From positions 1-42,823 of the forward strand of contig JAKROC010000007.1 in NCBI GenBank assembly GCA_024509075.1: 42,823 bases of DNA, in the 5' to 3' direction. The position numbers and the translations under genes were made by a program. This stretch comes from Endozoicomonas sp. (GTDB lineage: Bacteria; Pseudomonadota; Gammaproteobacteria; Pseudomonadales; Endozoicomonadaceae). The notes below the pieces were generated by a model. That model searched no databases. It was given only the letters and a program-made list of their open reading frames with translations, and was not told where the DNA came from. Positions 28,666-37,041 of the stretch are shown here, piece by piece. Position 1 is the first letter of the stretch. The number at the start of each line of letters is the position of its first letter.

Positions 28666-28914
28666 AAATGAGAGTTTTGCTTCAGCATAAGTAGCTGAGG
28701 GTCTTCTTTTTCTGTGAATATTATAAGTGTGTTTTTGTTCGTGTTATGGATATTGTCGTGTAATCATCGGGAGCGACTGGGTTTCGAGGTTAGTATTTTT
28801 TGTCGATGGCCGGCCCCACCTGAAATCCATTTTCTGATGTCTTGCTCACTACCATCGTTGTCGAAGGGGATGTCAAAGCCGGCACATTGCCGGCCCAGTT
28901 AACAGGCAGAGGTA
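28558..28914. other. Intergenic region: right end of the IS, then unique sequence
   Basis: The first 108 bp belong to the insertion sequence. The rest (28666-28914) shows no gene. A hairpin near 28878-28894 probably ends fabB transcription. Confidence 0.5.
28878..28894 (-). terminator. Hairpin downstream of fabB
   Basis: Stem GCCGGC / GCCGGC with a 5-base loop lies 21 bp beyond the fabB stop, and a short TTT follows on the minus strand. It is a weak but plausible rho-independent terminator. Confidence 0.45.
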
Positions 28915-30132
28915 TCAGTCCTGATAGCGGTCAAATACCAGACAGGCGTTTGTGCCACCAAAGCCAAAGCTATTGGACATGATCCGGTTCAAAGTCTGCT
29001 CGCGGGCACCACCTGTGAGAATGGGCAGGTTAACCGCTGCTTCGTCCAGAGTTTGAACATTGGCAGAAGCTGCAATGAAGTTGTGTTTCATCATTAACAG
29101 ACAATAGATCGCTTCGTGAACACCAGCGGCACCGAGCGAGTGACCAGAGAGGGATTTGGTGGAACTAATCACTGGCATCTGGTCACCAAAGACATTAACC
29201 AGGGCCTTCAGTTCGGCTACGTCGCCCACTGGGGTGCTGGTTCCGTGGGTATTGATGTAATCAATCGGGCCGTTAAGAGAAGCCATCGCCATACGCATAC
29301 AGCGTGCAGCCCCCTCGCCCGAAGGGGCAACCATATCGTACCCGTCGGAAGTGGCGCCGTAACCGGTGATTTCAGCATAGATTTGCGCGCCACGGGCTTT
29401 GGCATGTTCCAACTCTTCAACCACGATCATGCCGCCTCCACCGGCAATGACAAATCCATCCCGATCAGCGTCGTAGGCTCTGGAAGCCTGTTGCGGAGTG
29501 TCATTGTACCTGGTGCTCAACGCACCCATGGCATCGAACAGGCCAGTTTGCGTCCAGTGCTCTTCTTCACCGCCACCGGCGAACACGATGTCCTGTTTGC
29601 CCAGTTGAATCTGCTCTACCGCACTACCAATACAGTGGGCACTGGTGGCACAGGCGGAGGTAATAGAGTAATTGATGCCCTGGATTTTAAACGGGGTAGC
29701 CAGACAGGCAGAGACAGTGCTGCCCATGGTGCGGGTAACCCGATATGGGCCTACGCGTTTTACGCCTTTTTCCCGCATAATGTCGGCGGATTCCACGATG
29801 TTTTGCGAGGAAGCGCCACCGGAGGCCGCAATCAGGCCGGTGCGGGGATGGGATACCTGTTCAGGGGTCAGGCCGGCATCTGCAATGGCCTGCTTCATGG
29901 AAATGTAAGCATAAGAAGCAGCGCTACCCATGAAGCGCAGGGTTTTGCGGTCTATAAACTGTTCAAAATCGATATCCACTGAGCCAGAAACCTGGCTGCG
30001 GAAACCGTGGGTTTGATAGCTTTCGTTGAAACGAATGCCCGAGCACCCTGCCTTGAGGCTGCTGGCCACCTCATCCTGGGTAATGCCCAGACAAGAGGTG
30101 ATGCCAATCCCTGTAACTACAACGCGTTTCAT
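28915..30132 (-). CDS. fabB: 3-oxoacyl-ACP synthase I (FabB)
   Basis: Condensing enzyme that extends acyl-ACP, needed for unsaturated fatty acids together with FabA. It has 405 residues. The catalytic triad is C161 in [10 protein letters not shown]296 in [11 protein letters not shown] and H331 in GHSLGAAG. The N-terminus [16 protein letters not shown] fixes the start at 30132; the longer frame to 30234 adds 34 residues that overlap the gap to fabA. Spacing to fabA is 28 bp, so they form the classical fabA-fabB operon. Its substrate is cis-3-decenoyl-ACP made by FabA. Confidence 0.97.
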   Translation of the reverse strand: MKRVVVTGIGITSCLGITQDEVASSLKAGCSGIRFNESYQTHGFRSQVSGSVDIDFEQFIDRKTLRFMGSAASYAYISMKQAIADAGLTPEQVSHPRTGLIAASGGASSQNIVESADIMREKGVKRVGPYRVTRTMGSTVSACLATPFKIQGINYSITSACATSAHCIGSAVEQIQLGKQDIVFAGGGEEEHWTQTGLFDAMGALSTRYNDTPQQASRAYDADRDGFVIAGGGGMIVVEELEHAKARGAQIYAEITGYGATSDGYDMVAPSGEGAARCMRMAMASLNGPIDYINTHGTSTPVGDVAELKALVNVFGDQMPVISSTKSLSGHSLGAAGVHEAIYCLLMMKHNFIAASANVQTLDEAAVNLPILTGGAREQTLNRIMSNSFGFGGTNACLVFDRYQD

Positions 30133-30160
30133 TGATGTCAACCTGAATAGTCTGTTTAAG

Positions 30161-30697
30161 TCAGAAAGAGTCCGTATTCTGGAAAAGGCCGACCCGCAGC
30201 CCTTCCGCTGTATATATTTCCCGGTCGTCCACAATAACCGTACCGTTGGCGATGCCGAGCACCAGCTTACGAGAGATGATGCGTTTAATGTCGATACGGT
30301 AGGTTACTTTTTTGTTCGTGGGCAGGATCTGGCCAGTAAATTTAACATCGCCGCTGCCAAGGGCGCGTCCACGCCCGTGGTTGCCCATCCATCCCAGATA
30401 AAAACCGACCAGCTGCCACATGGCATCAAGTCCCAGGCAGCCAGGCATCACCGGGTCACCGGGGAAGTGGCACTGGAAGAACCAGAGATCAGGGCTGATA
30501 TCAAGCTCAGCGATGATCTCACCCTTGCCGAAGGCGCCGCCTTGCTCAGAGATGTGCACGATACGATCGAGCATCAGCATATTGGGAGCGGGCAGCTGGG
30601 CATTGCCGGGACCAAAGAGCTCGCCCCTGGAGCAACGTAATAAATCTTCTTTGCTAAAAGCTGCCTGTTTGAATTCGGGGTTAAACGATTGATTCAT
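30161..30697 (-). CDS. fabA: 3-hydroxydecanoyl-ACP dehydratase/isomerase (FabA)
   Basis: A bifunctional enzyme that dehydrates 3-hydroxydecanoyl-ACP and isomerises the product to the cis-3 form, the branch point to unsaturated fatty acids. It has 178 residues. The active-site histidine H77 in [11 protein letters not shown] and aspartate D91 in GLDAMW are present. AAGGAAACC lies just before the ATG at 30697; the longer frame to 30727 adds 10 residues and is less likely. It is first in the fabA-fabB operon. A perfect 8-bp inverted repeat lies about 130-150 bp upstream. Confidence 0.97.
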   Translation of the reverse strand: MNQSFNPEFKQAAFSKEDLLRCSRGELFGPGNAQLPAPNMLMLDRIVHISEQGGAFGKGEIIAELDISPDLWFFQCHFPGDPVMPGCLGLDAMWQLVGFYLGWMGNHGRGRALGSGDVKFTGQILPTNKKVTYRIDIKRIISRKLVLGIANGTVIVDDREIYTAEGLRVGLFQNTDSF

Positions 30698-30825
30698 TGG
30701 TTTCCTTGTTCCTGGAAAGTGCGGCATCAGAGCTGTGACTGCCTCTGATCGCCGATCGAGTAGCCCAATGGCATATCGTCATGGACTGAAACCCATTTGA
30801 GACTCTGGCAGGATAAATACACTAC

Positions 30826-30848
30826 TATAGTTCCGAGACTGAACTATA
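30826..30848. promoter_or_regulatory. Inverted repeat TATAGTTC-N7-GAACTATA upstream of fabA
   Basis: A perfect 8-bp inverted repeat with a 7-base spacer lies 129-151 bp upstream of the fabA start. On the minus strand its proximal arm contains TATAGT, a good -10 hexamer, so the palindrome may overlap the promoter and act as an operator. It does not match the FabR, FadR or DesT sites I know. Confidence 0.45.
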
Positions 30849-31081
30849 CCACTGCTTTGTGTTTGTCGTAGTGAGGTTCGCCAATTTGTAACAAAAAGAC
30901 AACACGGCATCGATCCTCGAAAGGATTGATCCTGGCTGACTGCCGGTGATCGGGACGGTTTTGGACAAGGGCAGGACAGCGGTACCAGAGAGCACAGTGA
31001 TTTATCAGGGCCCGCAAATATAGAACAGAAAGCAATCGGCCTCGTTTGATAAACGGTTGCAAGATGGTGTGCCGAACAATA

Positions 31082-31241
31082 TATACCCAAAGGATTTCAA
31101 ATTAATTCGAGGCGGCACATGAGCAAAGCCTTTATGCCCTCGGGTGCCGGGAGCACAAATATTATGTGACCGGGATGAGCGAATACCCTGAAGAGCACAA
31201 GTGCAGCCAACAAAGTAGCAACTTGAAAGGCAACGGGTATA
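31082..31241 (+). repeat. TATACCC-family palindromic repeat, longest form (160 bp)
   Basis: It begins TATACCCAAAGGATTTCAAA and ends CAACGGGTATA. It has the GAGCACAAG insert of the 26866 copy and a further insert with TTTATGCCCTCGGGTGCC. It lies between the divergent fabA and gpsA transcription units. Confidence 0.85.
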
Positions 31242-31346
31242 AGCCAATGCTGTGCAAGGGGCACCGATGAATGGTTAAATAAGTACTTTAGCCAAAGGCT
31301 AGGCCATGATCTGGTCAGTTTTGCAGTGATAACCAAGGTTAATGAT

Positions 31347-32390
31347 ATGTCAGACCGGCCTGAAGACATGGCAGGCACTGCCAGTAAATACACCATCGCG
31401 GTACTTGGTGGAGGCAGTTTTGGTACCGCATTGGCAGATATTTCTGCCACCAACGGCCATCGGGTCAAACTCTGGATGCGCGACCCGGGGCAGGCGCAAA
31501 GCATTAATGAAGATCACATCAATGCTCGCTACTTGCCTGAGTTTGTTATTCACCCCTCCATCACGGCTGATGCCGATCTTACGGCAGTGGTCGCTGATGC
31601 GGATATCGTCCTGATCGCCATACCCAGCAAGTCATTCCGGGAAGTGGTGCGCAAAGCCGGGGCATTGCTCTCGGGCAAGATGGTCATTAGCACCACAAAA
31701 GGCATCGAGCCGGTCACTTTTGACCTGATGAGTGAGATTCTTAACGAAGAGCTTGATAAAGCTCGCATCGGCGTACTCAGTGGCCCAAACTTGGCCCGGG
31801 AGATTGTCGCCAAAGCGGTCACAGCCACCGTTATTGCCAGTAAAGACGAGCAACTGTGCCAGGTAATTCAGTCGGTGTTGCACTGTGACTACTTTCGGGT
31901 TTATGCCAACAGTGACGTGTATGGCGTCGAGCTGGCCGGAGCGTTGAAAAATATCTACGCCATCGTTTCGGGCATGGGTGCCGCACTGGGCATGGGTGAG
32001 AACACCAAAAGCATGCTGATCACCCGCAGCCTGGCCGAAATGAGCCGTTTTGGCGTTACCCTTGGTGCTAACCCCATGACCTTTCTCGGACTGGCCGGGG
32101 TAGGGGACTTGGTGGCGACCTGTACCTCAGATTTGAGCCGAAACTTCCGGATTGGATACGCCCTCGGTCGGGGTAGTTCACTGGAAGAGGCTGAGTCCCG
32201 GCTAGGGCAGGTGGCCGAAGGTGTCAATACCTTGAAACAGGTCAAGCAGAAGGCCGATGAGCTGGGGGTTTATATGCCGCTGGTTGATGGCCTTCACACC
32301 ATTATCTTCGAGGGGCAGGCGATTGCCACCCTGGTCAAGGGCATGATGCTCAGGGAGCAGAAGACTGATGTTGAGTTTATGTCCAGATAA
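31347..32390 (+). CDS. gpsA: Glycerol-3-phosphate dehydrogenase [NAD(P)+]
   Basis: Cytoplasmic enzyme that reduces dihydroxyacetone phosphate to sn-glycerol 3-phosphate for phospholipids. It has 347 residues with a slightly long N-terminus. The dinucleotide site is [15 protein letters not shown] near residue 20, followed by [19 protein letters not shown] and the C-terminal [12 protein letters not shown] and [19 protein letters not shown]. The catalytic lysine lies in the ALKN segment. I chose the ATG at 31347 with AAGG upstream; a GTG at 31326 and an ATG at 31368 are alternatives. The DUF4389 and sixA genes follow closely, suggesting one transcript. Confidence 0.96.
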   Translation: MSDRPEDMAGTASKYTIAVLGGGSFGTALADISATNGHRVKLWMRDPGQAQSINEDHINARYLPEFVIHPSITADADLTAVVADADIVLIAIPSKSFREVVRKAGALLSGKMVISTTKGIEPVTFDLMSEILNEELDKARIGVLSGPNLAREIVAKAVTATVIASKDEQLCQVIQSVLHCDYFRVYANSDVYGVELAGALKNIYAIVSGMGAALGMGENTKSMLITRSLAEMSRFGVTLGANPMTFLGLAGVGDLVATCTSDLSRNFRIGYALGRGSSLEEAESRLGQVAEGVNTLKQVKQKADELGVYMPLVDGLHTIIFEGQAIATLVKGMMLREQKTDVEFMSR

Positions 32391-32424
32391 CTGGACACTA
32401 TGAGCCAAAAACAGGAGAACTGTT

Positions 32425-32739
32425 ATGGATGAAAAAGTGGTCAACAATTTAAAGTCCGAATCCCGCTGGCTGCGCCTGGCCTTTATGTTGCTGTTTGCTG
32501 TGGTGGCTTACCTGGCAGCATTTGCCGTAATGCTGCTGGCCATCATTCAGGCCGCGCACGGATTTGTCACCAGTGATCCAAACCAGCGGCTGTTAAAACT
32601 CAGTGCCAGCGTTAATCGGTATATCTTTCAAATTACCTGTTTCCTTACCTATAACTCTGACGTAAAACCTTTCCCTTTCTCCGACTGGCCTGCCCCTGAG
32701 CAGTCATTCGTTGAGGGGCAGGACGAAGACGGCCATTGA
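32425..32739 (+). CDS. DUF4389 domain-containing membrane protein
   Basis: A 104-residue protein. One long hydrophobic segment (about residues 18-43, RLAFMLLFAVVAYLAAFAVMLLA) is followed by SDPNQRLLKLSASVNRYIFQITCFLTYNSDVKPFPFSDW, the DUF4389 signature. Function is not known. It starts at an ATG with CAGGAG upstream, 34 bp after gpsA. Its stop almost touches the sixA start. It is usually found next to sixA or gpsA in related genomes, as I recall. Confidence 0.9.
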   Translation: MDEKVVNNLKSESRWLRLAFMLLFAVVAYLAAFAVMLLAIIQAAHGFVTSDPNQRLLKLSASVNRYIFQITCFLTYNSDVKPFPFSDWPAPEQSFVEGQDEDGH

Positions 32740-32741
32740 TC

Positions 32742-33194
32742 ATGAAAGTCATCATTATGCGCCACGGGCAGGCTGACTGGTCAGCACCGTCGGATCGTGA
32801 GAGAAGCCTGACTGGGCAAGGGATTCAGGAAGTCAGCAGTACCGCTGCCCAGCTCGCCGGTCAGCAAATTAACCGTATTATCGCCAGCCCATACCTGCGC
32901 GTACAGCAGACCGCCGGCATTGTCAGCAAGGCATGTGGCGTTGCGGTGGACACGCTCGATGCCCTGGAGCCTGATGGAGACAGCGCCAGCGTCGTACAGG
33001 CACTGCCAGAGTCAGGTGTGGTGCTGCTGGTGAGCCATATGCCGCTGGTCAGCTGTCTGGCCGGTTTGTTGTGCGATGGCAGCACCAGTAATGGCCCATC
33101 ATTTCAGACAGCCATGGCGCTGGTCCTGACGCTGGATATGCCCGGTGCCGGCATGGCTGAAGTCGCTGAGATTATAATGCCTCAGTCGTATTGA
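32742..33194 (+). CDS. sixA: Phosphohistidine phosphatase SixA
   Basis: A small histidine-phosphatase-family enzyme that removes phosphate from phosphohistidine in signalling or phosphotransfer proteins. It has 150 residues. The phosphatase signature is MKVIIMRHGQADW with R7-H8-G9; the second histidine is H96 in VSHMPLVSCL, with ASPYLRVQQTAG between. The ATG at 32742 is preferred over an overlapping TTG at 32736. It is the last gene of the gpsA cluster. Its natural substrates in this organism are unknown. Confidence 0.93.
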   Translation: MKVIIMRHGQADWSAPSDRERSLTGQGIQEVSSTAAQLAGQQINRIIASPYLRVQQTAGIVSKACGVAVDTLDALEPDGDSASVVQALPESGVVLLVSHMPLVSCLAGLLCDGSTSNGPSFQTAMALVLTLDMPGAGMAEVAEIIMPQSY

Positions 33195-33262
33195 ACTTTT
33201 AATTGGCCAGCCAATCTAACGAAACGCTTGACACGTTGCGGGTTCGTTAGGGAGTGGTTACG

Positions 33263-34474
33263 GTGGCGACGCTTGTTATCAGCCTGAAAGGCATTCTCAT
33301 CTGCTCCATAGCAGCGCTGTTTTGCTCCTATCAATTTATGCTGCAAGGGTCACCGTCCGTGATGGTGCCCCAGCTGATGTTCGCCTTTAACCTGAATGTG
33401 ACCGAAATCGGCTGGCTGACCAGCAGCTTCTTGTACCTTTACCTGTTGTTCCAGGTGCCTGGTGGTTACCTGGCTGACCGCTGTAACGCCCGCCTGCTGC
33501 TGGCAGCTTGCAGCTTGCTGATGGCCGCGGCCTGTTACTGGTTCAGCGTGTCTGAAACCATTTGGTCGGCCAGTGCTTCACGAGCATTGATGGGAGTCAT
33601 CACGGCTCCGGTCATTGTCGTTTGTATGACGCTGGCCAGCCGCTGGTTTCCTGAGCGGCACTTTCCTACGCTGTCTGGTTTGATCGAGTCTTTTGCCCTG
33701 GCCGGCGGCGGCATTGGGCCTATGGTGTTGCCGGATATCATGGCCTGCTACGGCTGGCAGGGGGCAATGCAGGCAGCTGCCATTTTTGGCGTGGTACTGG
33801 CTGGCCTGATTGCCCTGTTTGTCAAAAGCAAACCACCACGGGCACTTTGTGACTTGGAGTCCCCCAGCGAGCCAGCCATTGCCAGCGGCACTGAGCTGGA
33901 TCGGACCTCTCTGACCCTGTGCTGCCTTTATGGTTTTGGCCTGTTTGCCACCATCACCAGCTTTGCTGGCTTGTGGGGGATTCCGTTTTTCTACGAGCGC
34001 TTTCCCGGACGCGAGGCAGCCATTGCCGATATGGTTTCACTGTTGTTTGTCGGTGCAGCTATTGGTGCCCCGGTGCTCGGCTGGCTGGTCTGCGTGCTGG
34101 GCAAAATCCGGATCATCATGATCACCAGTGCCACGCTCTCGCCGCTGTTCTTCAGCCTGCTGATTTTCTGGCCCAGCTCCATGACAGGAATGGGGCTGCT
34201 CTGCTTTCTGTCCGGTGTCAGCAGCGGCGGCTACGTGCTGGCATTCTCGGCGGTAAAACGTATCAGCTCACCTGGGCGCTCGGGTGTGCTGCTGGCGATC
34301 ACCAACGGCTCCATGCTGCTGGCCGGGCCGGTAATGCAACCATTGATCGGCTTTATTCTTGAGAACCTGGGCGGTGCATCACTGACCATTGAGGTCTATC
34401 AACTGGCTTTCATGCCACTGCTGGCCTGTCAGCTGCTGGCAATGCTGGCAGTGCTGTGTCTGAAAAAGCTCTGA
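33263..34474 (+). CDS. MFS transporter
   Basis: A 403-residue inner-membrane transporter with about twelve helices in two halves. The motif-A region is GGYLADRCNARLLLAACSLL (after helix 2), and the first half contains RALMGVITAPVIVVCMTLASRWFPERHFPTLSG, common in the anion/organic-acid and sugar-phosphate type MFS. The second half starts near GLFATITSFAGLWGIPFF. The substrate cannot be inferred. GTG at 33263 has AGGGAG 8 bp upstream; the GTG at 33254 overlaps that site. It stands alone 68 bp after sixA, with a repeat copy after it. Confidence 0.88.
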   Translation: MATLVISLKGILICSIAALFCSYQFMLQGSPSVMVPQLMFAFNLNVTEIGWLTSSFLYLYLLFQVPGGYLADRCNARLLLAACSLLMAAACYWFSVSETIWSASASRALMGVITAPVIVVCMTLASRWFPERHFPTLSGLIESFALAGGGIGPMVLPDIMACYGWQGAMQAAAIFGVVLAGLIALFVKSKPPRALCDLESPSEPAIASGTELDRTSLTLCCLYGFGLFATITSFAGLWGIPFFYERFPGREAAIADMVSLLFVGAAIGAPVLGWLVCVLGKIRIIMITSATLSPLFFSLLIFWPSSMTGMGLLCFLSGVSSGGYVLAFSAVKRISSPGRSGVLLAITNGSMLLAGPVMQPLIGFILENLGGASLTIEVYQLAFMPLLACQLLAMLAVLCLKKL

Positions 34475-34483
34475 GCGAGGGTC

Positions 34484-34611
34484 TATACCCAATGGATTTC
34501 AAGTTGATTCGAGGAGGCAAATGAGCGAAGCCCCGGGAGCATAGAAATACTATGTGACCGGGGTGAGCAAATGCAGCCAACAAAGTAGCAACTTTAAAGG
34601 CGACGGGTATA
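34484..34611 (+). repeat. TATACCC-family palindromic repeat, short form (128 bp)
   Basis: It begins TATACCCAATGGATTTCAAG and ends CGACGGGTATA, with the shared core CGGGAGCATAGAAATACTAT and GCAGCCAACAAAGTAGCAAC. It lies 9 bp after the MFS stop codon and upstream of uup. Confidence 0.85.
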
Positions 34612-34694
34612 TCCAAGGGCGGTGGTTGTCGCTATTCTATCCGCCTTTTAATTAATGCATTTTGGCCCGGCCTGCCAGTGCTTGTGGATGAACA

Positions 34695-36590
34695 ATGCCT
34701 CTACTCAGATTCGAAAAAGTCAGCCTTGCCTATGGTGACCAGCCACTGCTGGATAACGCCGAGTTCCAGATTCGCCGTGGCGAACGGGTCTGCCTGCTGG
34801 GGCGCAATGGGGCGGGTAAATCCACCATGATGAAACTGGTGGCTGGCAGCATAGTGCCCGACGATGGTTCGGTGTGGCGCAAACCGGGTCTGAAGGTGGG
34901 CGTGCTGAATCAGGATCTACCCGATCAGGATGACAAGAAAGTCTATGATGTGGTTGCCTCGGGTCTCGAAGCGGTTGGCGAGTTAATCAGCCGCTTTCAC
35001 TCTTTGTCCGCGAATATCTGTACGGATAGCGATATGAAAGCCTTGGAGAAAGTCCAGCAGCAGCTCGAAGCGGTGGATGGCTGGAGCCTGAGCCAGAAAG
35101 TGGATACGGTAATCCAGAAGCTTGGCCTGCCGGCAGAAAAGCAGATGAAAGAGCTGTCCGGGGGCTGGCGTCGTCGGGTAGAGTTGGCCAGAGCACTGGT
35201 CAGCGAGCCGGACTTGCTGTTGCTCGATGAGCCCACCAACCATCTGGACATCATTGCCATCGACTGGCTGGAAAACCAGCTGAAAGATTTTGGCGGTGCG
35301 TTGCTGTTTATCACCCATGACCGCTCCTTTTTGCAGTCTCTGGCCACACGCATTATTGAGCTGGACCGAGGCCAGCTGACCAGCTGGGGGTGCGATTACC
35401 ACACCTACCTGGAACGCAAGGCCCACGCCCTTGAGGTGGAAGCGGAACAGAACGCTCTATTTGATAAAAAACTGGCGCAGGAGGAGGCGTGGATTCGTCA
35501 GGGCATCAAGGCACGACGCACCCGTAATGAAGGTCGGGTGCGGGATCTGAAAAAATTGCGCGAAGAGCGTCGGCAGCGCCGCGAGGTGCAGGGCAGTGCC
35601 GGTTTCGGGCTGGAGCAGGGCGAAGCGTCGGGCAAGCTGGTGCTCGAGGTGAAAAATGTTTCCCAGTCCTTCGACCAGCAGACAGTCATCAAAGACTTCA
35701 GTCTGCGGGTGATGCGCGGTGACAAGATCGGGCTGATCGGAGCCAATGGTGCCGGGAAGTCCACACTGCTGAGTATTTTGCTCGGCAATCTCAAGCCAGA
35801 AAGTGGCTCGGTGACAATGGGTACGAAAATTGAGGTCGCCTATTTTGACCAGTTGCGCAATCAGCTGGATCTGGAAAAGAGCGTCATTGATAACGTTGCC
35901 GAAGGCAGGGAAAGCATCTCCATCAATGGAGCCAACCGGCACGTGATTGGCTACCTTGGCGACTTCCTCTTCCCGCCGGGACGATGTCGGGTACCGGTCA
36001 AGGCACTGTCTGGCGGTGAGCGTAACCGACTGCTGCTAGCCCGCCTGTTCAGTAAACCCGCCAACCTGCTGGTGATGGATGAGCCCACCAACGACCTTGA
36101 TGTGGAAACGCTGGAGCTGTTGGAGTCGTTATTGGTGGAGTTTACCGGTACGATCCTGCTGGTCAGTCACGACCGGGCATTCCTTGATAATGTGGTATCC
36201 AGTACTCTGGTCTTTGAGCCAAATGGCCAGATCAGTGAGTACGTGGGCGGTTTCGATGACTGGTTGCGCCAGGGCGGAACAATTTCTGCGTTGGTGGCCG
36301 AAGCATCGTCAGCAAAAAAAGAGCCGAAGAAAGTAGCTAAGGAGGCTGCACCGGCCGTAACGCACGGGAAAAAGAAACTCAGCTATAAATTGCAACGGGA
36401 ACTTGATGCCCTGCCAGGTGAGATTGAGGCGCTGGAGGAAGAGTTGGTCGCTCTGGAAACAAAAACCACTGAACCTGACTTCTATCAGCAAGATCAGGCC
36501 ACAGTACAAAGTGTGCTCAACCGGCTTACCGAGCTGAATACGCTAATTGAAGAAAAGATGGAACGCTGGGAGACGCTGGACAGTATTTAA
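34695..36590 (+). CDS. uup: ABC-F ATPase Uup
   Basis: A cytoplasmic ABC-F ATPase with 631 residues and no membrane part. The first cassette has Walker A GRNGAGKSTM, the signature LSGGWRRRVELARAL and Walker B LLLLDEPTNHLD. The linker region (about 240-310) is basic and helical. The second cassette has GANGAGKSTLL, LSGGERNRLLLARLF and LLVMDEPTNDLD. The C-terminal coiled coil (about 560-631, LSYKLQRELDALPGEIEALEEEL) is the Uup hallmark and binds nucleic acid; Uup is known to limit transposon precise excision and to affect ribosomes and branched DNA. Promoter sequences must lie in the 83 bp after the repeat copy. Confidence 0.96.
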   Translation: MPLLRFEKVSLAYGDQPLLDNAEFQIRRGERVCLLGRNGAGKSTMMKLVAGSIVPDDGSVWRKPGLKVGVLNQDLPDQDDKKVYDVVASGLEAVGELISRFHSLSANICTDSDMKALEKVQQQLEAVDGWSLSQKVDTVIQKLGLPAEKQMKELSGGWRRRVELARALVSEPDLLLLDEPTNHLDIIAIDWLENQLKDFGGALLFITHDRSFLQSLATRIIELDRGQLTSWGCDYHTYLERKAHALEVEAEQNALFDKKLAQEEAWIRQGIKARRTRNEGRVRDLKKLREERRQRREVQGSAGFGLEQGEASGKLVLEVKNVSQSFDQQTVIKDFSLRVMRGDKIGLIGANGAGKSTLLSILLGNLKPESGSVTMGTKIEVAYFDQLRNQLDLEKSVIDNVAEGRESISINGANRHVIGYLGDFLFPPGRCRVPVKALSGGERNRLLLARLFSKPANLLVMDEPTNDLDVETLELLESLLVEFTGTILLVSHDRAFLDNVVSSTLVFEPNGQISEYVGGFDDWLRQGGTISALVAEASSAKKEPKKVAKEAAPAVTHGKKKLSYKLQRELDALPGEIEALEEELVALETKTTEPDFYQQDQATVQSVLNRLTELNTLIEEKMERWETLDSI

Positions 36591-36658
36591 GGGTAGTGGG
36601 ATCAAGGGCTTCTAGCGGTTCATGCCCTGGTGATTGTCCTGAAATAACTTCTCGGCTT

Positions 36659-36722
36659 CCGTTCACCCTGAGCAAAGTCGAAGGCTGCTGTCATTGGACT
36701 TCGGCAGGCTCAGTGTGAACGG
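36659..36722. repeat. REP-like inverted repeat (GTTCAC(C/A)CTGAGC type)
   Basis: The left arm CCGTTCACCCTGAGCAAAG and the right arm, reverse-complemented, CCGTTCACACTGAGCCTGC pair over about 24 bp with a few mismatches, and each continues into CGAAG. A 15-base spacer separates them. The arm sequence resembles a short palindromic unit I recall from many environmental bacterial genomes, but that was not searched here. It lies 69 bp after uup and could stabilise or end its mRNA. Confidence 0.7.
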
Positions 36723-36837
36723 TGGAACGGATCTATTTGCTGCCCCCCCCAAGTCCGAACGGGGCTCAGATTCCTTAGATGCACAACTGGATTGCGGAAT
36801 AATTTCTCCTGAATCTATCAGTCCTTCTTGAGTAGTT

Positions 36838-36847
36838 ACATGGGACC
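36838..36847. repeat. Left target-site duplication of the 194-bp element
   Basis: ACATGGGACC lies directly outside the left end and is repeated in the same orientation directly outside the right end at 37042-37051. Confidence 0.8.
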
Positions 36848-37041
36848 CAGGGCTTACGCATGAGTATTCTCATTCGAATTTAGGCAGCTGAATAACGGTA
36901 TTTCCGGCTGATTTTTGATCGAATTTTGTCCTCATTTGAAATAGCCAGCGTCGTTTACCTGTAAGAATCGAGCAATTCGCGATCAAAAACCGGTGTTATG
37001 GGGTGTTTAATGAGAATCATTCTCTTCGTGCGTAAGCCCTG
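36848..37041. mobile_element. 194-bp non-autonomous transposable element (MITE)
   Basis: The ends are perfect 13-bp inverted repeats, CAGGGCTTACGCA at 36848-36860 and its complement at 37029-37041. A second internal inverted pair, TTTTTGATCGAATT (36912-36925) and AATTCGCGATCAAAAA (36974-36989), lets the element fold into a long hairpin. The 10-bp direct duplication ACATGGGACC flanks it, a length typical of several IS4-family groups, so a transposase of that kind could have moved it (inference). It has no coding frame of its own, but its right end now supplies the last codons and the stop of the minus-strand gene at 37007-38044. Confidence 0.88.

Larger units (their letters stand above)
30698..31346. 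other. Divergent intergenic region between fabA and gpsA
   Basis: This 649-bp gap contains the fabA promoter region with an inverted repeat (30826-30848) and a long-form TATACCC repeat (31082-31241). No open frame with a ribosome binding site is visible between them. A gpsA promoter should lie in 31242-31346. Confidence 0.5.
36591..37006. other. Intergenic region with a palindrome and a small mobile element
   Basis: After uup there are about 70 bp of plain sequence, the REP-like hairpin (36659-36722), about 110 bp of plain sequence and then the 194-bp mobile element, which runs on past this gap into the downstream gene's 3' end. No gene or RNA is supported. Confidence 0.6.

Noticed and set aside
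29116..29982. 288-codon plus-strand frame opposite fabB
   Set aside because: Glycine-rich shadow of the conserved synthase on the other strand.
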